Shown: positions 30,506 through 41,151, numbered from the stretch's first letter. The stretch: 58,014 bases of DNA from an uncultured Christensenellaceae bacterium (GCA_910588465.1 CAJUOP010000014.1:1-58014); one strand, 5' to 3'. Numbers and translations are program-made. Notes: a model not told the origin generated them from the sequence alone.

Positions 30506-31381
30506 ATGGGTTTTACAATTAAAGATACTATTTTAGAAAACGGTGAATGCACGTTTGAAATTAAAAAGGTGAGTACGGAGCATTGCTCACCGCGCAAACA
30601 AACCGTTGACTGCGTTCGCCCCGGATACTCACTGCATTTCGTTTTGTTCGGGCGCGGTACGCTAATCACGGAATACGGTAAAAAATATGTGTTAAACAGG
30701 GGCTATTCCTTTTTACTGTATAAAAACGAGAAATACAGTTATCAGCCCGATCCGAAGGATCCGTGGTCTTATACTTGGGTAGAATTTGACGGGGATAATT
30801 TAGATCAACTGTTGTCTCTTTGCGGATTTTCAAGAGAAAATTGTTGTCAACAAATTACTAATTTCGATGATTACGTTGCGCTTATGAAGGATTTGCAGAA
30901 TGCGTTTGATGCGCGGCAAACGCAACAGCTTCGGTGTTCGGCTTATTTTGTGTTGCTTTTAAGCAAATTTCTTGACGGTAGGTTTGTCGGACAGGAGGTG
31001 AAGTCGCACAAGACGCGGTTAATGCGCGACATATTAATTTACATTAACAACAACTGTTTAAGCGAACAGTTAAGCACGCGAGTGATTGCTTTGGAGAACG
31101 GTATTTCGGTACCGACGCTGATGCGCCTTTTTAAGGAGCATATGGGAATGTCGCCCGTATATTATATCAACGCTTACAAGGTTGCGATTGCGTGCGAGAA
31201 AATGCTGAGCTCGGATATGAACGCTTCGGAAGCGGCAATGTGGTCCGGATTCGATGACGAAAAATATTTTTCGCGCATTTTCAAGCGAATAAAGGGCATG
31301 ACACCGACGGAATACCGTAAAAGCAAGCCCGACGAGGATCCCTTCTTGTGGATCAAAGAAAAGGGATTGTTGTTTCGTTAG
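30506..31381 (+). CDS. AraC-family regulator, cluster II
   Basis: 291 aa, paralogous to the regulator at 2643: N-terminal sensing domain with LHFVLFGRGTLI and DPWSYTWVEFDG, C-terminal double helix-turn-helix ending EKYFSRIFKRIKGMTPTEYR. GGGGAG lies 7 nt before ATG. It precedes the transporter genes of cluster II. The sensing halves differ more than the DNA-binding halves, so the two regulators may respond to different sugars. Confidence 0.9.
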   Translation: MGFTIKDTILENGECTFEIKKVSTEHCSPRKQTVDCVRPGYSLHFVLFGRGTLITEYGKKYVLNRGYSFLLYKNEKYSYQPDPKDPWSYTWVEFDGDNLDQLLSLCGFSRENCCQQITNFDDYVALMKDLQNAFDARQTQQLRCSAYFVLLLSKFLDGRFVGQEVKSHKTRLMRDILIYINNNCLSEQLSTRVIALENGISVPTLMRLFKEHMGMSPVYYINAYKVAIACEKMLSSDMNASEAAMWSGFDDEKYFSRIFKRIKGMTPTEYRKSKPDEDPFLWIKEKGLLFR

Positions 31382-31437
31382 TTGAGTTTAAGGCAGAAAG
31401 TTTTGAAAACGAGAAGTAAAAGTGAAGGAGATAAATT

Positions 31438-33234
31438 ATGAGAAAGGCAGGGAAGTTGTTGGCGGTTGCGCTTGGCGCGTGGATGTGCGTCGGTGCGGCG
31501 GGAGCTTTGGCGGGTTGCGGCGGAGACGTCGGAGACGGAGAAATTGAATTTTGGTACAGCGCTTCCATCAGCGATAACAAAATCATGCGGGAACTCGCGG
31601 AGGCGTATAACAAGGGTCAGGGTGTAACAGATGGCGTAAAGGTCAAGACAAACAATCTGAAACAAATCGATAAGAGCTCTCTGTTTAATAATGCGCCGAG
31701 CGTTCTGATGATCAGCGATGAAGACTTCAAAGCATTTGCGATAGAAAATCTCTTTTTGGATTTGGATGGCTATTATAACGATATGCCGGGGGAATATTCG
31801 GAAGCAAAAATCCCCGCAACGCTTACCGAGCGTTTCCGTTTCGACACGCAGGACAACGCGCAGGGCAAACGTATGGCGGGAAAGGGCGCGGCGCTTCAGG
31901 GGATTCCGTTCGGGAATACGCCTATGATTTATTATTACAGTAAGCCTGCGTTCGCGACTCAGAATATTTGCGTGATTTCCTGTGAAGAGGAAAAGCTTGC
32001 CGAAACGTATCCGAACTTACAACCGCACGGCTATGCGGAGTATACGGCGGAGAACGGAGCGCAGGCTCCCTGCGCGGGGGCGGTGGCTTCTCAAAATCTT
32101 GCGGGGAAACAGGTATACAAAGTATTTAATAACCGCATTCCGATGAACTGGGAAGAATTCCGTTATTTATCCAAATGTTTTACGAAGAACGATGCGTATA
32201 ATCCGAATTCTACCACCGAATACGGTAGCGGCACGCATTGGTGGTTCTCATACGGTTGGTCGGTCGGCGGCGACTGTATCGGCTATAACGGCGAGAAATA
32301 CGAATTTACCGTTGCGGACGATGCAAAGAATTATCTCGTAACGGCGGCGGACGGCATAACGGTAGGCGAAACGCATTATGCGGCGGGTGAAATCGTTCGT
32401 TATGAAGATAAAAAACTCATTTCGGACAAAACAGGGCTCTACGAGCTTCCTTCCCAACGGCAAGCATTGGAGGAATTCGTAAAGCTTTCGACGCCCGCTT
32501 CCTCGCAGAAGGGAGAACAGGGAGGATACGGCATTGGTTTATTTGCGGAGGATAATGTCGCCGCAAGCCTTTTGAAGGGAAAAGTCGCCATGCTTGCAAG
32601 CGACGGATCGCAAATCACTTCCTTGAACGTCAATTATAAACAGAATTACGATTTTGCTCCGACGACGCAATACCGCGAATATGCAGGCGGTAGCGTTTAT
32701 TACGAAGGTGCAGAAACGTTTGCAAACGAATACTTAAAGGTAATTGGAACGACGTATGCGGGGGACAGCTCTCCTTATACAGGCGAATTGAAAAAAGAAA
32801 ACGGCATTGCGATCATTGGACGGCGCGCGGCATTTTCGAGCGCGGACGCGCTTACGATCCCGAAAAATTCCGATCCCGAAAAATATGAAGCCGCTTGGAA
32901 GTTTATCCGTTGGGCGGCAAGCGAGGAGGGTCAGAAAATTTATGCCAAAACGGGAATGGTTCCCAACCAGACTTCTTTGGCAATGAGCGAAGATTATCTT
33001 TCCGCCGTGGATGCGACGAAAAATTACTGGGCGTTTGCAGACGGTTCGGCGCACGGGGAAATCGGAGATTGGGCATATTTTGAAAACGGTCAGTGGGTTA
33101 CGGATTGGTCGGGCGTGTTCAACAATCAGCTTCGTGCGGGATATATGACGATAGACGGATTTTTAAGCAGTAAAAAAGATGCCGCCGACAGAGCAGTAGG
33201 AGCAGTGAAAATCGTTCTGAACGGGAGGGGCTGA
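31438..33234 (+). CDS. ABC sugar-binding lipoprotein, cluster II
   Basis: 598 aa with lipobox ALAGC. It shares VFNNRIPMNWEEFRYLSK, WWFSYGWSVGGDC and SDPEKYEAAWKFIRWA with the cluster I binding protein, but the first 150 residues differ strongly, which suggests altered ligand contacts. It should deliver oligosaccharide to the two permeases that follow within a few bases. AAGGAG precedes the start. Family 1 extracellular solute-binding protein. Confidence 0.9.
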   Translation: MRKAGKLLAVALGAWMCVGAAGALAGCGGDVGDGEIEFWYSASISDNKIMRELAEAYNKGQGVTDGVKVKTNNLKQIDKSSLFNNAPSVLMISDEDFKAFAIENLFLDLDGYYNDMPGEYSEAKIPATLTERFRFDTQDNAQGKRMAGKGAALQGIPFGNTPMIYYYSKPAFATQNICVISCEEEKLAETYPNLQPHGYAEYTAENGAQAPCAGAVASQNLAGKQVYKVFNNRIPMNWEEFRYLSKCFTKNDAYNPNSTTEYGSGTHWWFSYGWSVGGDCIGYNGEKYEFTVADDAKNYLVTAADGITVGETHYAAGEIVRYEDKKLISDKTGLYELPSQRQALEEFVKLSTPASSQKGEQGGYGIGLFAEDNVAASLLKGKVAMLASDGSQITSLNVNYKQNYDFAPTTQYREYAGGSVYYEGAETFANEYLKVIGTTYAGDSSPYTGELKKENGIAIIGRRAAFSSADALTIPKNSDPEKYEAAWKFIRWAASEEGQKIYAKTGMVPNQTSLAMSEDYLSAVDATKNYWAFADGSAHGEIGDWAYFENGQWVTDWSGVFNNQLRAGYMTIDGFLSSKKDAADRAVGAVKIVLNGRG

Positions 33235-33235
33235 A

Positions 33236-34198
33236 ATGGAAGAACGAGCATCTGTCTCAACCGTACTCGCAGAGGAAAGCGCGGTAACGCAAAACAGGAA
33301 ACCGAAAAAGAAAAAGTTCAACCGTACTTACCTGTTTTGCTGGATCGGCGCGGGGATTCCGCTTCTCGGGTTTCTGCTGTTCAGCGGGTTTCCGCTTGTT
33401 ATTTCAATCTTGGCAATGTTTTCCGATATGAAGTATAACAAGATTGAAACGATGGTTTGGAACGATTTCGCGCATTTTGCAAGGTTTTTTACCGATCCGA
33501 AGCTGTTGCAGGCAATCAAGGTCACGCTCATATTGGCGTGCGCGCAATTTGTATCGCTTGCAATCGCGCTATTAATGGCGGCGTTTTTAAGCCAGAACGT
33601 AAAGGGGACGCGGCTTTTCCAAACGTTATATTTCGTTCCCTATATTTGCTCGACGGTCGCGGTTTCCATTATGTGGAACAATATCTTCGGGATAGAGGGC
33701 GTGATCAATACCGTTTTAGGACTGGATATCAACTGGTATAACAATCTCGACAACCCCTATACTTTGACGCTTGCCATCTTTATTTCTATTATATGGCAGG
33801 CTCCCGGATACGGCATTGTAATGTACTGTTCGTCGTTTAAGGCAATCAGCCCGTCCCTATACGAAGCGGCAGATTTGGACGGCGCAAACGCAGTGCAGAA
33901 ATTCCGATATATCACGCTGCCCGGTATTTCGTCGATCACGTTCTTCCTGTTGCTTGCGGGTATTTTGGCGGGGCTTACCACGTTCGACGCGGCGAAAATC
34001 ATGGCACCCGCAGATTGGGACGGAAATGCGGGCTTAAACAATGCGGGACTTACCGTCATGTATTACATCTATATCGAAGGGATGCAGTTTTCCAACATGG
34101 GTTATGCTTCGGTGATGAGCTGGATGCTGTTCATCATCATGATGATTCCCTCCGTATTCCTCATAAAAAAGCGGATTTTAGAAGTGGAGGATATGTGA
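33236..34198 (+). CDS. ABC sugar permease, MalF/UgpA type, cluster II
   Basis: 320 aa, six predicted membrane segments, EAA loop SLYEAADLDGANAVQKFRYI near residue 215. It begins 1 bp after the binding protein stop. It forms the first membrane subunit of the cluster II importer. No ATPase gene accompanies it. Confidence 0.92.
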   Translation: MEERASVSTVLAEESAVTQNRKPKKKKFNRTYLFCWIGAGIPLLGFLLFSGFPLVISILAMFSDMKYNKIETMVWNDFAHFARFFTDPKLLQAIKVTLILACAQFVSLAIALLMAAFLSQNVKGTRLFQTLYFVPYICSTVAVSIMWNNIFGIEGVINTVLGLDINWYNNLDNPYTLTLAIFISIIWQAPGYGIVMYCSSFKAISPSLYEAADLDGANAVQKFRYITLPGISSITFFLLLAGILAGLTTFDAAKIMAPADWDGNAGLNNAGLTVMYYIYIEGMQFSNMGYASVMSWMLFIIMMIPSVFLIKKRILEVEDM

Positions 34199-34199
34199 T

Positions 34200-35138
34200 A
34201 TGGCAGAAGTTCAAACCGTAAACGCAGAAGTTTCTCCGCAAGAAAAGCCGAAAATCGCAAAAAAGGTGCGCCCCGTAACGATCGTAACGTACTTGATGTT
34301 GGCACTCTATTTGGTATGTTTGTTTGCGCCGTTTATCATTATAGTGTTTACTTCTTTCACGTCAGACACGGAGCTCACGGGCAGGGGAGGCTTTAAGCTG
34401 TTTCCGCAGGAATGGTCTTGGGAAGGATACGAATTGATTTTCCAAGACGATCCGAATGCGGTGAACGGCGTTCCGTCGCTTCTTGCAGGGTTCTTTAACA
34501 CGATGTGGCAGACGCTTATTCCCACGGTCGGCGGTCTGCTCACCTCGGCTTTGGCGGCGTTTATCTATTCGAAATTCCGTTTCCCCGGCAGAAAGGTATT
34601 ATTTCTTATTACCGTTCTTACGATGATGCTGCCACTCGGTGCATTCGGGTTCGTCAGTTATTTGTTTTACATGAAATTAGGCTGGACGGACGGCGCAAGC
34701 GGCGTGTTACCGCTCATCATTCCGGGACTGTTCGGCAGCGCAAGCATGGTATTCTTCCTGCGTACCTATTTCGACAGTGCGCTGTCAAACGAAGTTCTGG
34801 AGGCGGCAAAGTTGGACGGGGCGAGTAATTTACGTGTCTTCTTTTGGATTGCGCTTCCGTTGAGCAAGCCCGCGCTGATCGCACAGTTCATTTTCGGATT
34901 TGTGGGAGGTTACAACAGTTACGGCGGTGCGTTGCTTTATCTTTACAAAAACAAAGAGTTATGGAACTTACAGCTTGCGCTTTCCGAACTTGTGTTGATG
35001 CTTTCGGAAGAGGGCGGCGGTTATGGGAACGCGCAATGCGCTTCGGCACTCATGGCGATCGTACCTTTGTTGCTGCTCTACGTGGGGGTACAGAAATACT
35101 TCATCGAAGGCATCAATATAGGAGGCGGGAAAGAGTGA
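34200..35138 (+). CDS. ABC sugar permease, MalG/UgpE type, cluster II
   Basis: 312 aa with six membrane segments and an EAA loop EVLEAAKLDGASNLRVFFWI near residue 200. One base separates it from the stop of the preceding permease. Compared with its cluster I paralogue it has a longer cytoplasmic N-terminus (about 20 residues). It completes the second CUT1-type transporter. Confidence 0.92.
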   Translation: MAEVQTVNAEVSPQEKPKIAKKVRPVTIVTYLMLALYLVCLFAPFIIIVFTSFTSDTELTGRGGFKLFPQEWSWEGYELIFQDDPNAVNGVPSLLAGFFNTMWQTLIPTVGGLLTSALAAFIYSKFRFPGRKVLFLITVLTMMLPLGAFGFVSYLFYMKLGWTDGASGVLPLIIPGLFGSASMVFFLRTYFDSALSNEVLEAAKLDGASNLRVFFWIALPLSKPALIAQFIFGFVGGYNSYGGALLYLYKNKELWNLQLALSELVLMLSEEGGGYGNAQCASALMAIVPLLLLYVGVQKYFIEGINIGGGKE

Positions 35139-35160
35139 CGGGAAAAGATAAGGAGGATTT

Positions 35161-38100
35161 ATGAAAAAACAGTTAACGGCAGTATTGGGGACGGCGTTTC
35201 TTGCAACGTGTGCGTTGGGAATCTTAACGGCGTGCGGGCACGCGCATACATTTGCGGATACGTTTTCTTACGATGAAACGCATCATTGGTATGCGGCGAA
35301 CTGCGAACATAAGAACGAAGTAAAGGACAAGGCGGAGCACGTGATGAGCGGCGACGCATGCACGGTGTGTCCCTATACCGTAAAAAATCAGACGGGGTCG
35401 AATCTTTCCGAGGACGAAAGCAAACCTGTTACGACGCTTGTGTACGGGAACCTTCGTTTGCAGCTATTATCCGATTCGCTCGTGCGGATCGAGAGCAAGG
35501 GCGAAAAAGGGTTTGAGGACAGAGCGAGTTACACCGTTTTCAATCGCACAGACTGGGGCGATAAGATAGCTTATACGGTAAGAGAGGAGGAAGATTCCGT
35601 ATCGATAGCAACGGCGGAATATACCGTGGTATTGCCTGCAAGCGGCGGTGCGGGCGAGGCCTTTATCACCGATAAAACGGGGGAAACAATCTATACATAC
35701 CGTGGATTGACGAACACCAACGTCTATTTGCCGTCGCCCTCCGACGAGCTCACGAGCTGGTATTTTACCGACAGTCCGCGTGTGATTCCCTCCGACTACG
35801 GTTATTCCGTTTCCCAAAGCAATGCGCCTTTGCAGGGTTGGGATTTTAATAGCAATGCAACCGATATCTTCGCATTTTTGCCGAACGGAGATTATAAAAC
35901 GTTCATGAAGGATTTCGTCAAACTGACGGGACAGACTGAAATGGTCGAGTTGAAAACCTTCGGACAGTGGGATTCGCGCTACTATCAATACAACGAGCAA
36001 ACGGCTTTGCAGCAAATCAAAGATTATCAGGATAAGGGATTTGCGATCGACGTGCTTGTGATCGATACCGACTGGCGGGCGAAAACGGGAGGGAGCGGAA
36101 TCGGATACGATATCAACACTGAGCTTTTCCCCGATATGGAGCGTTTTTTGGACGAAGCGCACAAGCTCGGCGTAGATATTTGCTTTAACGACCACCCCGA
36201 ACCCGTAAAGGGCACGGGCAATCTGCTCGACCAAAACGAGGTTGCATACCGCAACGAAAAACTGACGATGCTGCTTGCTATGGGTGTGGACTATTGGTGG
36301 TATGACCGCAACTGGTCGGTTTCGCTCAATCAGGTTGTACCCGAGTATTCGCGTTACGCCACGGGAATGTACGCCTATCAATGGATCACGAGAGAATATC
36401 TCGAAAGCATTCCTGATTTGAACGGATATGCAAAACGTGCGCTTATTATGGCGAACGTGGACGGGTGCAACAATGGCTCTTATACCTACGCCTCCGATTT
36501 GTCGGCGCACCGCTATTCCATTCAGTGGACGGGCGATATCGGCGCGCAAGGCGACTGGCTCAGACAAGAAATCGAAGGCGCGGTTTATGCGGGTGCGGAA
36601 TTGGGGTTACCCTATGTTTCGGCGGATATCGGCGGACACAACGTAGATCCCTCCGATGCGGAATATACCCGCTGGTTTCAGTTCGGCGCACTCTCGTCTA
36701 TTCTTCGCGTGCACTGCTGGGATCAAACGCAAAAGGGAGGAAGAATGCCGTGGAATTATGGTGCGACAGCGGAAGAGGTCGCCCATACCTATCAGGATAT
36801 GCGTTACCGCCTGTTGCCGCTCTACTACGCGCTTGCGCATGAGAACTACGAAACGGGCTTGCCGATCATGCGTCGCCTCGATATCGAATATCCGCAGTAC
36901 GTAGAGGCAAAGAATAACGACGAATACCTCTTGGGCGATTATATTCTCGTTGCGCCGATTTCCGCTTCGAGCGGAAACGATACGCGCAAAGTGTTCTTCC
37001 CCGAAGGAACCTGGATCGACGTTTGGACGGGCACGCGTTACAGCGGTCCGCAGACGGTGGAAGTGACGCACAATATTAAAACCTCGCCGATTTTCGTGCG
37101 CGAAGGCGCGCTGATCGCGCTTGCGCGGAACATGAAAAACGTGGACGAAAAAGATTGGTCGGAAATGTCGCTCGAGGTCTATCCTTCGGCAAATTACACA
37201 GCTAAGACGACCGTTTACGAGGACGACGGAAAGACGGTCGCCTATAAGGACGGTAAATACCGTACGACGGACATTCAAATGAGTTGTACGGGCAACGTGT
37301 TGAAAATCGAAATCGGTGCGGCAAAGGGTTCGTTTACGGGCGACAGGGCGTTTGCGAACAGGATTTGGAACGTGCGGTTGCACACCAATCCGGATTGGGG
37401 CGCAATCAAGAGCGTGAAGGTGAACGGCGCGGCGGTATCGCCCGAAACGCTTGCAAAGCTAAATTACGAAAACGGCGGCAGACCGTTCGCCTTTACGGGC
37501 GGTGCGCTGGACGGATCGTTGGCAACGTTTACCGTTTCGACGAAAGTGAGCAAGGCGTACACGATTGAAATCGAATACGAAAGCGTAGAAAACTCCGCAA
37601 CGTTTGCGGGTTATGACGCGACCGAAGTCAAATTCAAGGCGACGGCAAGCGAATGCACGGAAACGAGCGTGAACCTCACGGAAGCGGGTACGACCGATTG
37701 GATTTCTTACGGTTATAACAGCGGCACGAGCGTCGATTATAAAAAGAACGGTCCGCGCATGTTTTCCGCTCCTGCGGATATACATTTGATGCTCGATCAA
37801 CCGACGCAACAGTACAAGGCTTCGCAGGTCAAGGCGGGATTGGAAAAAACATACACCGACGGACACAGAAAAGCCTCGAATACGGTTGCGGGCGGTACGA
37901 AGAATTCGATCGGCTATGATTTTTCGGTAACAACTTCGGGAAAGAAAGAACAAATCGTTCTTTACCTCGGCGGCGGATATACGCTTGCAAAGCTCACGGT
38001 GCGTGATCGGGCGGGGAACGTGAAAACGCTCATGCTCGGAAACCGCGAAGAAGCGGGTTTTACGCAAAAGGTTGTGATCGAGGTCGAGGCGGGAGAAACC

Positions 38101-38205
38101 GGAACGCTTTATCTCAATTATGCGCCCGTTGCCTGCTCGGTTACAAATCAGGCGACAAGCTCTTATGTCGTTATGTATTGCGGTTATATCGCAAATAAAA
38201 ATTAA
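35161..38205 (+). CDS. GH31 glycoside hydrolase lipoprotein A, cluster II
   Basis: 1014 aa. Lipobox ILTAC is followed by a Cys/His repeat (HHWYAANCEH, CTVC). The GH31 domain (about 85-680) has nucleophile Asp382 in WWYDRNWS and acid Asp459 in QWTGDIGAQG. A C-terminal beta domain of about 180 residues (from TFAGYDATEV) is probably carbohydrate-binding. GH31 enzymes hydrolyse alpha-linked glucose, xylose, galactose or GalNAc; which one is not settled here. It acts outside the cell. Bases 36874-37703 are identical to part of the GH31 gene at 41152. Confidence 0.88.
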   Translation: MKKQLTAVLGTAFLATCALGILTACGHAHTFADTFSYDETHHWYAANCEHKNEVKDKAEHVMSGDACTVCPYTVKNQTGSNLSEDESKPVTTLVYGNLRLQLLSDSLVRIESKGEKGFEDRASYTVFNRTDWGDKIAYTVREEEDSVSIATAEYTVVLPASGGAGEAFITDKTGETIYTYRGLTNTNVYLPSPSDELTSWYFTDSPRVIPSDYGYSVSQSNAPLQGWDFNSNATDIFAFLPNGDYKTFMKDFVKLTGQTEMVELKTFGQWDSRYYQYNEQTALQQIKDYQDKGFAIDVLVIDTDWRAKTGGSGIGYDINTELFPDMERFLDEAHKLGVDICFNDHPEPVKGTGNLLDQNEVAYRNEKLTMLLAMGVDYWWYDRNWSVSLNQVVPEYSRYATGMYAYQWITREYLESIPDLNGYAKRALIMANVDGCNNGSYTYASDLSAHRYSIQWTGDIGAQGDWLRQEIEGAVYAGAELGLPYVSADIGGHNVDPSDAEYTRWFQFGALSSILRVHCWDQTQKGGRMPWNYGATAEEVAHTYQDMRYRLLPLYYALAHENYETGLPIMRRLDIEYPQYVEAKNNDEYLLGDYILVAPISASSGNDTRKVFFPEGTWIDVWTGTRYSGPQTVEVTHNIKTSPIFVREGALIALARNMKNVDEKDWSEMSLEVYPSANYTAKTTVYEDDGKTVAYKDGKYRTTDIQMSCTGNVLKIEIGAAKGSFTGDRAFANRIWNVRLHTNPDWGAIKSVKVNGAAVSPETLAKLNYENGGRPFAFTGGALDGSLATFTVSTKVSKAYTIEIEYESVENSATFAGYDATEVKFKATASECTETSVNLTEAGTTDWISYGYNSGTSVDYKKNGPRMFSAPADIHLMLDQPTQQYKASQVKAGLEKTYTDGHRKASNTVAGGTKNSIGYDFSVTTSGKKEQIVLYLGGGYTLAKLTVRDRAGNVKTLMLGNREEAGFTQKVVIEVEAGETGTLYLNYAPVACSVTNQATSSYVVMYCGYIANKN
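36874..37703. repeat. 830-bp identical block, copy 1
   Basis: Matches 42856-43685 base for base as far as I can read, at a constant offset of 5982. It covers the end of the GH31 catalytic domain and the beta domains after it. Sequence on both sides is clearly diverged. Confidence 0.85.
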
Positions 38206-38216
38206 GGAGAAAAAAC

Positions 38217-40067
38217 ATGAAAAAAATTCAAACGGCGGCAGTGTTCTTGACGGGCTGCCTTGCGCTTGCGCCTTTGGCTGCGTGCGGTACGGAAACGGTG
38301 AATAAAATTGCCTATGAATTGCCCTACTACGACGGCAATTACAAAGAGGAGTTAGACGACTTGGATAAACCGAAATACAACAACGAGCTTTGGCGTCGGG
38401 GAGAGATTGCGGTCGAGGGGGCAGATCCCCTTGTGTTGGACGATACCGCCAACACCGGTTATTATTACGCTTACGTTACGGGGTTTAACTATTACTATTC
38501 CGAAAATCTCGAAGATTGGTTCCACGGCGGCGGATTTATGCAGCTTCCCGAAGATTTGAACGGTTCGGAAGCGCATTGGGCGCCCGAGGTCATTTACGAC
38601 GAAACCGAAGAACAATATTACGCCTTCTTTACGCTTACGCCGCCCGCAGACAGCGCGATGGAAGGCGCGCCCGGTCCTACGTATCTGTCTATGACGGCAA
38701 CTTCCAAAACTCCCACGGGTCCGTTCATTCCCGTGGATATGAGCACGATACGCACGTTAGATCAAACCAAATATCCGCAAAAATATGCGAAGTACGCGTT
38801 GCTCGACAGCGACGAATATCAGAAGGCGTTCCAAAAAGAGGGACTTCCGTACAGCGGGAATTATACGATATTTACGGTGGACGGCGGAATCATCGATAAC
38901 GGATACGTTCGCGCGATCGACTTCCATCCATATATCGATCCCGACACGAAGGAAAAATATCTTTTTTGGAGCCAGACGCCCGGCTCGATTGCAGGCGTTA
39001 AAATGACGAATTGGGTTACGCCCGATTGGTCCACTTATAAAACGTTGACCGCTTGTCGCTATTACACGGTTGCCGATTATAAAAAGGCGCAAAACGGAGA
39101 ACAGGTGCAAACAGTATCGTATGAAGAGATGGCGGCGTATTGCAACGAAGGTCCCTTCATGTATAAGCACAACGGAAAGTATTATCTTACCTTCTCGATC
39201 GGCGCATATGACGAATCGTCTTACGGAGTGATGCAGGCAGTTGCCGATAGCCCTTTGGGCGATTTCAGAAAGCTTTCCGACAGCGAGAACGGAATGCTTT
39301 TGAATAACGATATCGGAGAAAACCGCGCCATCGCGGGTCCCGGGCACCATTCCTTTATCACGTTGAACGAAAACGGCGAGAATAAGCTTCTCATCGCCTA
39401 TCACGCGCATAACAACCCGAACAAGTATACGGGCAGACACGTTCGCTTCGACGAGGTGAAATGGATTACGGTAAAAGACGTCAACGGAAACGATCTCGAC
39501 GTGATGCATGTCAACGGACCGAGTTATACCGTTCAACCTACTTTCGGAATCGGCAAAGAGTACGGCGATATTACTTCTGCGGTCTTAAAATGCGAGCTTG
39601 TCCGCGGGTCTTTAGCGGAGAAGGGCACGGCTTATGCACTGACGGACGGACTGATTTCCTACTATAACCGCGTGAGCCAACCGTTTGACGGCACTTATGT
39701 GAAAGAGGTGGGCGCGACTGTAACCTCCACGTTTGAGATTACGCTTGACGGCGCGCACGACGTGCGCGGTATCATGTTCTATAATTCCAAGATAAAGGAA
39801 AATATGTTCCAAAAAATCAAGGATATCGCCTTTATTACGGAGGAGAACGGTGCGGAAAAAATCTATCTTATCAAGGAATTGCTTGTCAACAAGAATACGG
39901 CGTATTTTTACAGCGAACTGAACGACGAATTTTATCCGATTTACGGCGGAAGCGTCTATGCCGATTTCGACGCGATTTCGGTGAAGAAAATCCGCTTTAC
40001 GGTAGAGGTGCCCGAAGGACAAAAGGTTGCGGCGGTTTCCGAAGTGGCGATCGTCGGAAAGAAGTAA
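38217..40067 (+). CDS. GH43-like glycoside hydrolase lipoprotein, cluster II
   Basis: 616 aa, lipobox PLAAC (Cys23). GH43 signatures: GADPLV (Asp70), HWAPEV, and NEGPFMYK with the acid Glu311. The C-terminal 150 residues form a beta module like that of the paralogue at 7251, and both end with a FTVEVPEGQ segment. It should remove arabinose-, xylose- or galactose-type side chains at the surface. AAGGAG precedes ATG. Confidence 0.8.
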   Translation: MKKIQTAAVFLTGCLALAPLAACGTETVNKIAYELPYYDGNYKEELDDLDKPKYNNELWRRGEIAVEGADPLVLDDTANTGYYYAYVTGFNYYYSENLEDWFHGGGFMQLPEDLNGSEAHWAPEVIYDETEEQYYAFFTLTPPADSAMEGAPGPTYLSMTATSKTPTGPFIPVDMSTIRTLDQTKYPQKYAKYALLDSDEYQKAFQKEGLPYSGNYTIFTVDGGIIDNGYVRAIDFHPYIDPDTKEKYLFWSQTPGSIAGVKMTNWVTPDWSTYKTLTACRYYTVADYKKAQNGEQVQTVSYEEMAAYCNEGPFMYKHNGKYYLTFSIGAYDESSYGVMQAVADSPLGDFRKLSDSENGMLLNNDIGENRAIAGPGHHSFITLNENGENKLLIAYHAHNNPNKYTGRHVRFDEVKWITVKDVNGNDLDVMHVNGPSYTVQPTFGIGKEYGDITSAVLKCELVRGSLAEKGTAYALTDGLISYYNRVSQPFDGTYVKEVGATVTSTFEITLDGAHDVRGIMFYNSKIKENMFQKIKDIAFITEENGAEKIYLIKELLVNKNTAYFYSELNDEFYPIYGGSVYADFDAISVKKIRFTVEVPEGQKVAAVSEVAIVGKK

Positions 40068-40092
40068 CGGGAAATAAGGAGGAAAACCGATC

Positions 40093-41127
40093 ATGAAGAG
40101 AAAAGGAAAGATTTTTGCGTTGGTTGTTTCGGCAGTTGCGGCTGTCGCTGCCTGCGGCGCGTTGACCGCTTGCGGAAAATTGCAGGCGGACGGACCGGAA
40201 TATGAATATAAAATGGCTCCGTCCGATAAAGCGCCTTACGAGTTTACGGGGAACGTAATGTCTACAGTCGTGCCCGATGCGGAGATCACGATCGACGGGA
40301 AGTTCGAAGAAGGCTTTTACGAAGGACGCAAGTGGTTCAAGGGAAAAAAGATCGAAGGAAGCGAAACGGGCACGCTCGAAATGACAACGTATTTTGCGGA
40401 AACGGGGATCGTCGTTGCGGCGCGGATCGAGGATAGCCGCCTTGCTTATCACAGCAACATTGTCGCGACGGGAAACATCACTTGCTTTAACGGCTATTTT
40501 GCGTTCGGCGATGCGAAGATGCAGACGGACGGCGTGTACGAGGTGGAGTGCACGGCGGGCAACCGTTTCAAAATTTCGCAGTTTACGCCTACGGGCTTGA
40601 AGGTGCTCGTGACAGACGTCGATAAGACGCCCATATCTGCCGTCGTGCGCGAGGGCGATATTCTCAAAGGCGAGTGCTACAATTATCAAGTCGAATATTT
40701 TATGCCGTATTCGCTCTTCGGGCGTAAGACGAGGCCGCAGTCGGTATTCTTCAATCCGACCATGATATCGAGCACGCTCGACGATTACGGAACCGTATTG
40801 GTGCGCACCTGGTATAACTTCGGTTATAATCAAACTCCGACTATTTCAAGTTGGGGCAATCCCGATCAGGGCTATGTGTTTGATAAAGACGGCTTTATCA
40901 GCAACAAAATTACGATTTCAGCGGCGGGCGGCGGAAAGGTAACGCAGCAATACGGCTACGAATGGTGTCTGACGGGCGATAAAGTTAATTTTTACGTCGT
41001 GCCCGATAACGGCAAGGAACTTAAATCCGTCATCGTAAACGGCGTTGACAGAACGGAATCGGTGAAAAACGGACAATTTTCCGTGAATTGCAACGGCGAT
41101 ATCGAAATCGTTGCGGAATTTGAGTAA
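40093..41127 (+). CDS. CBM9-like carbohydrate-binding lipoprotein, cluster II
   Basis: 344 aa, lipobox ALTAC. The CBM9-like sandwich begins at ITIDGKFEEGFYEGRKWF and runs to SLFGRKTRPQSVFFNP. The C-terminal beta domain has LKSVIVNGVDRTES and ends IEIVAEFE. Same length and order as the paralogue at 9161. No catalytic residues are seen. Likely a surface glycan-binding partner of the GH43 and GH31 lipoproteins. Confidence 0.7.
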   Translation: MKRKGKIFALVVSAVAAVAACGALTACGKLQADGPEYEYKMAPSDKAPYEFTGNVMSTVVPDAEITIDGKFEEGFYEGRKWFKGKKIEGSETGTLEMTTYFAETGIVVAARIEDSRLAYHSNIVATGNITCFNGYFAFGDAKMQTDGVYEVECTAGNRFKISQFTPTGLKVLVTDVDKTPISAVVREGDILKGECYNYQVEYFMPYSLFGRKTRPQSVFFNPTMISSTLDDYGTVLVRTWYNFGYNQTPTISSWGNPDQGYVFDKDGFISNKITISAAGGGKVTQQYGYEWCLTGDKVNFYVVPDNGKELKSVIVNGVDRTESVKNGQFSVNCNGDIEIVAEFE

Positions 41128-41151
41128 GAGAAAGACGGGGAGGAGTGATCA

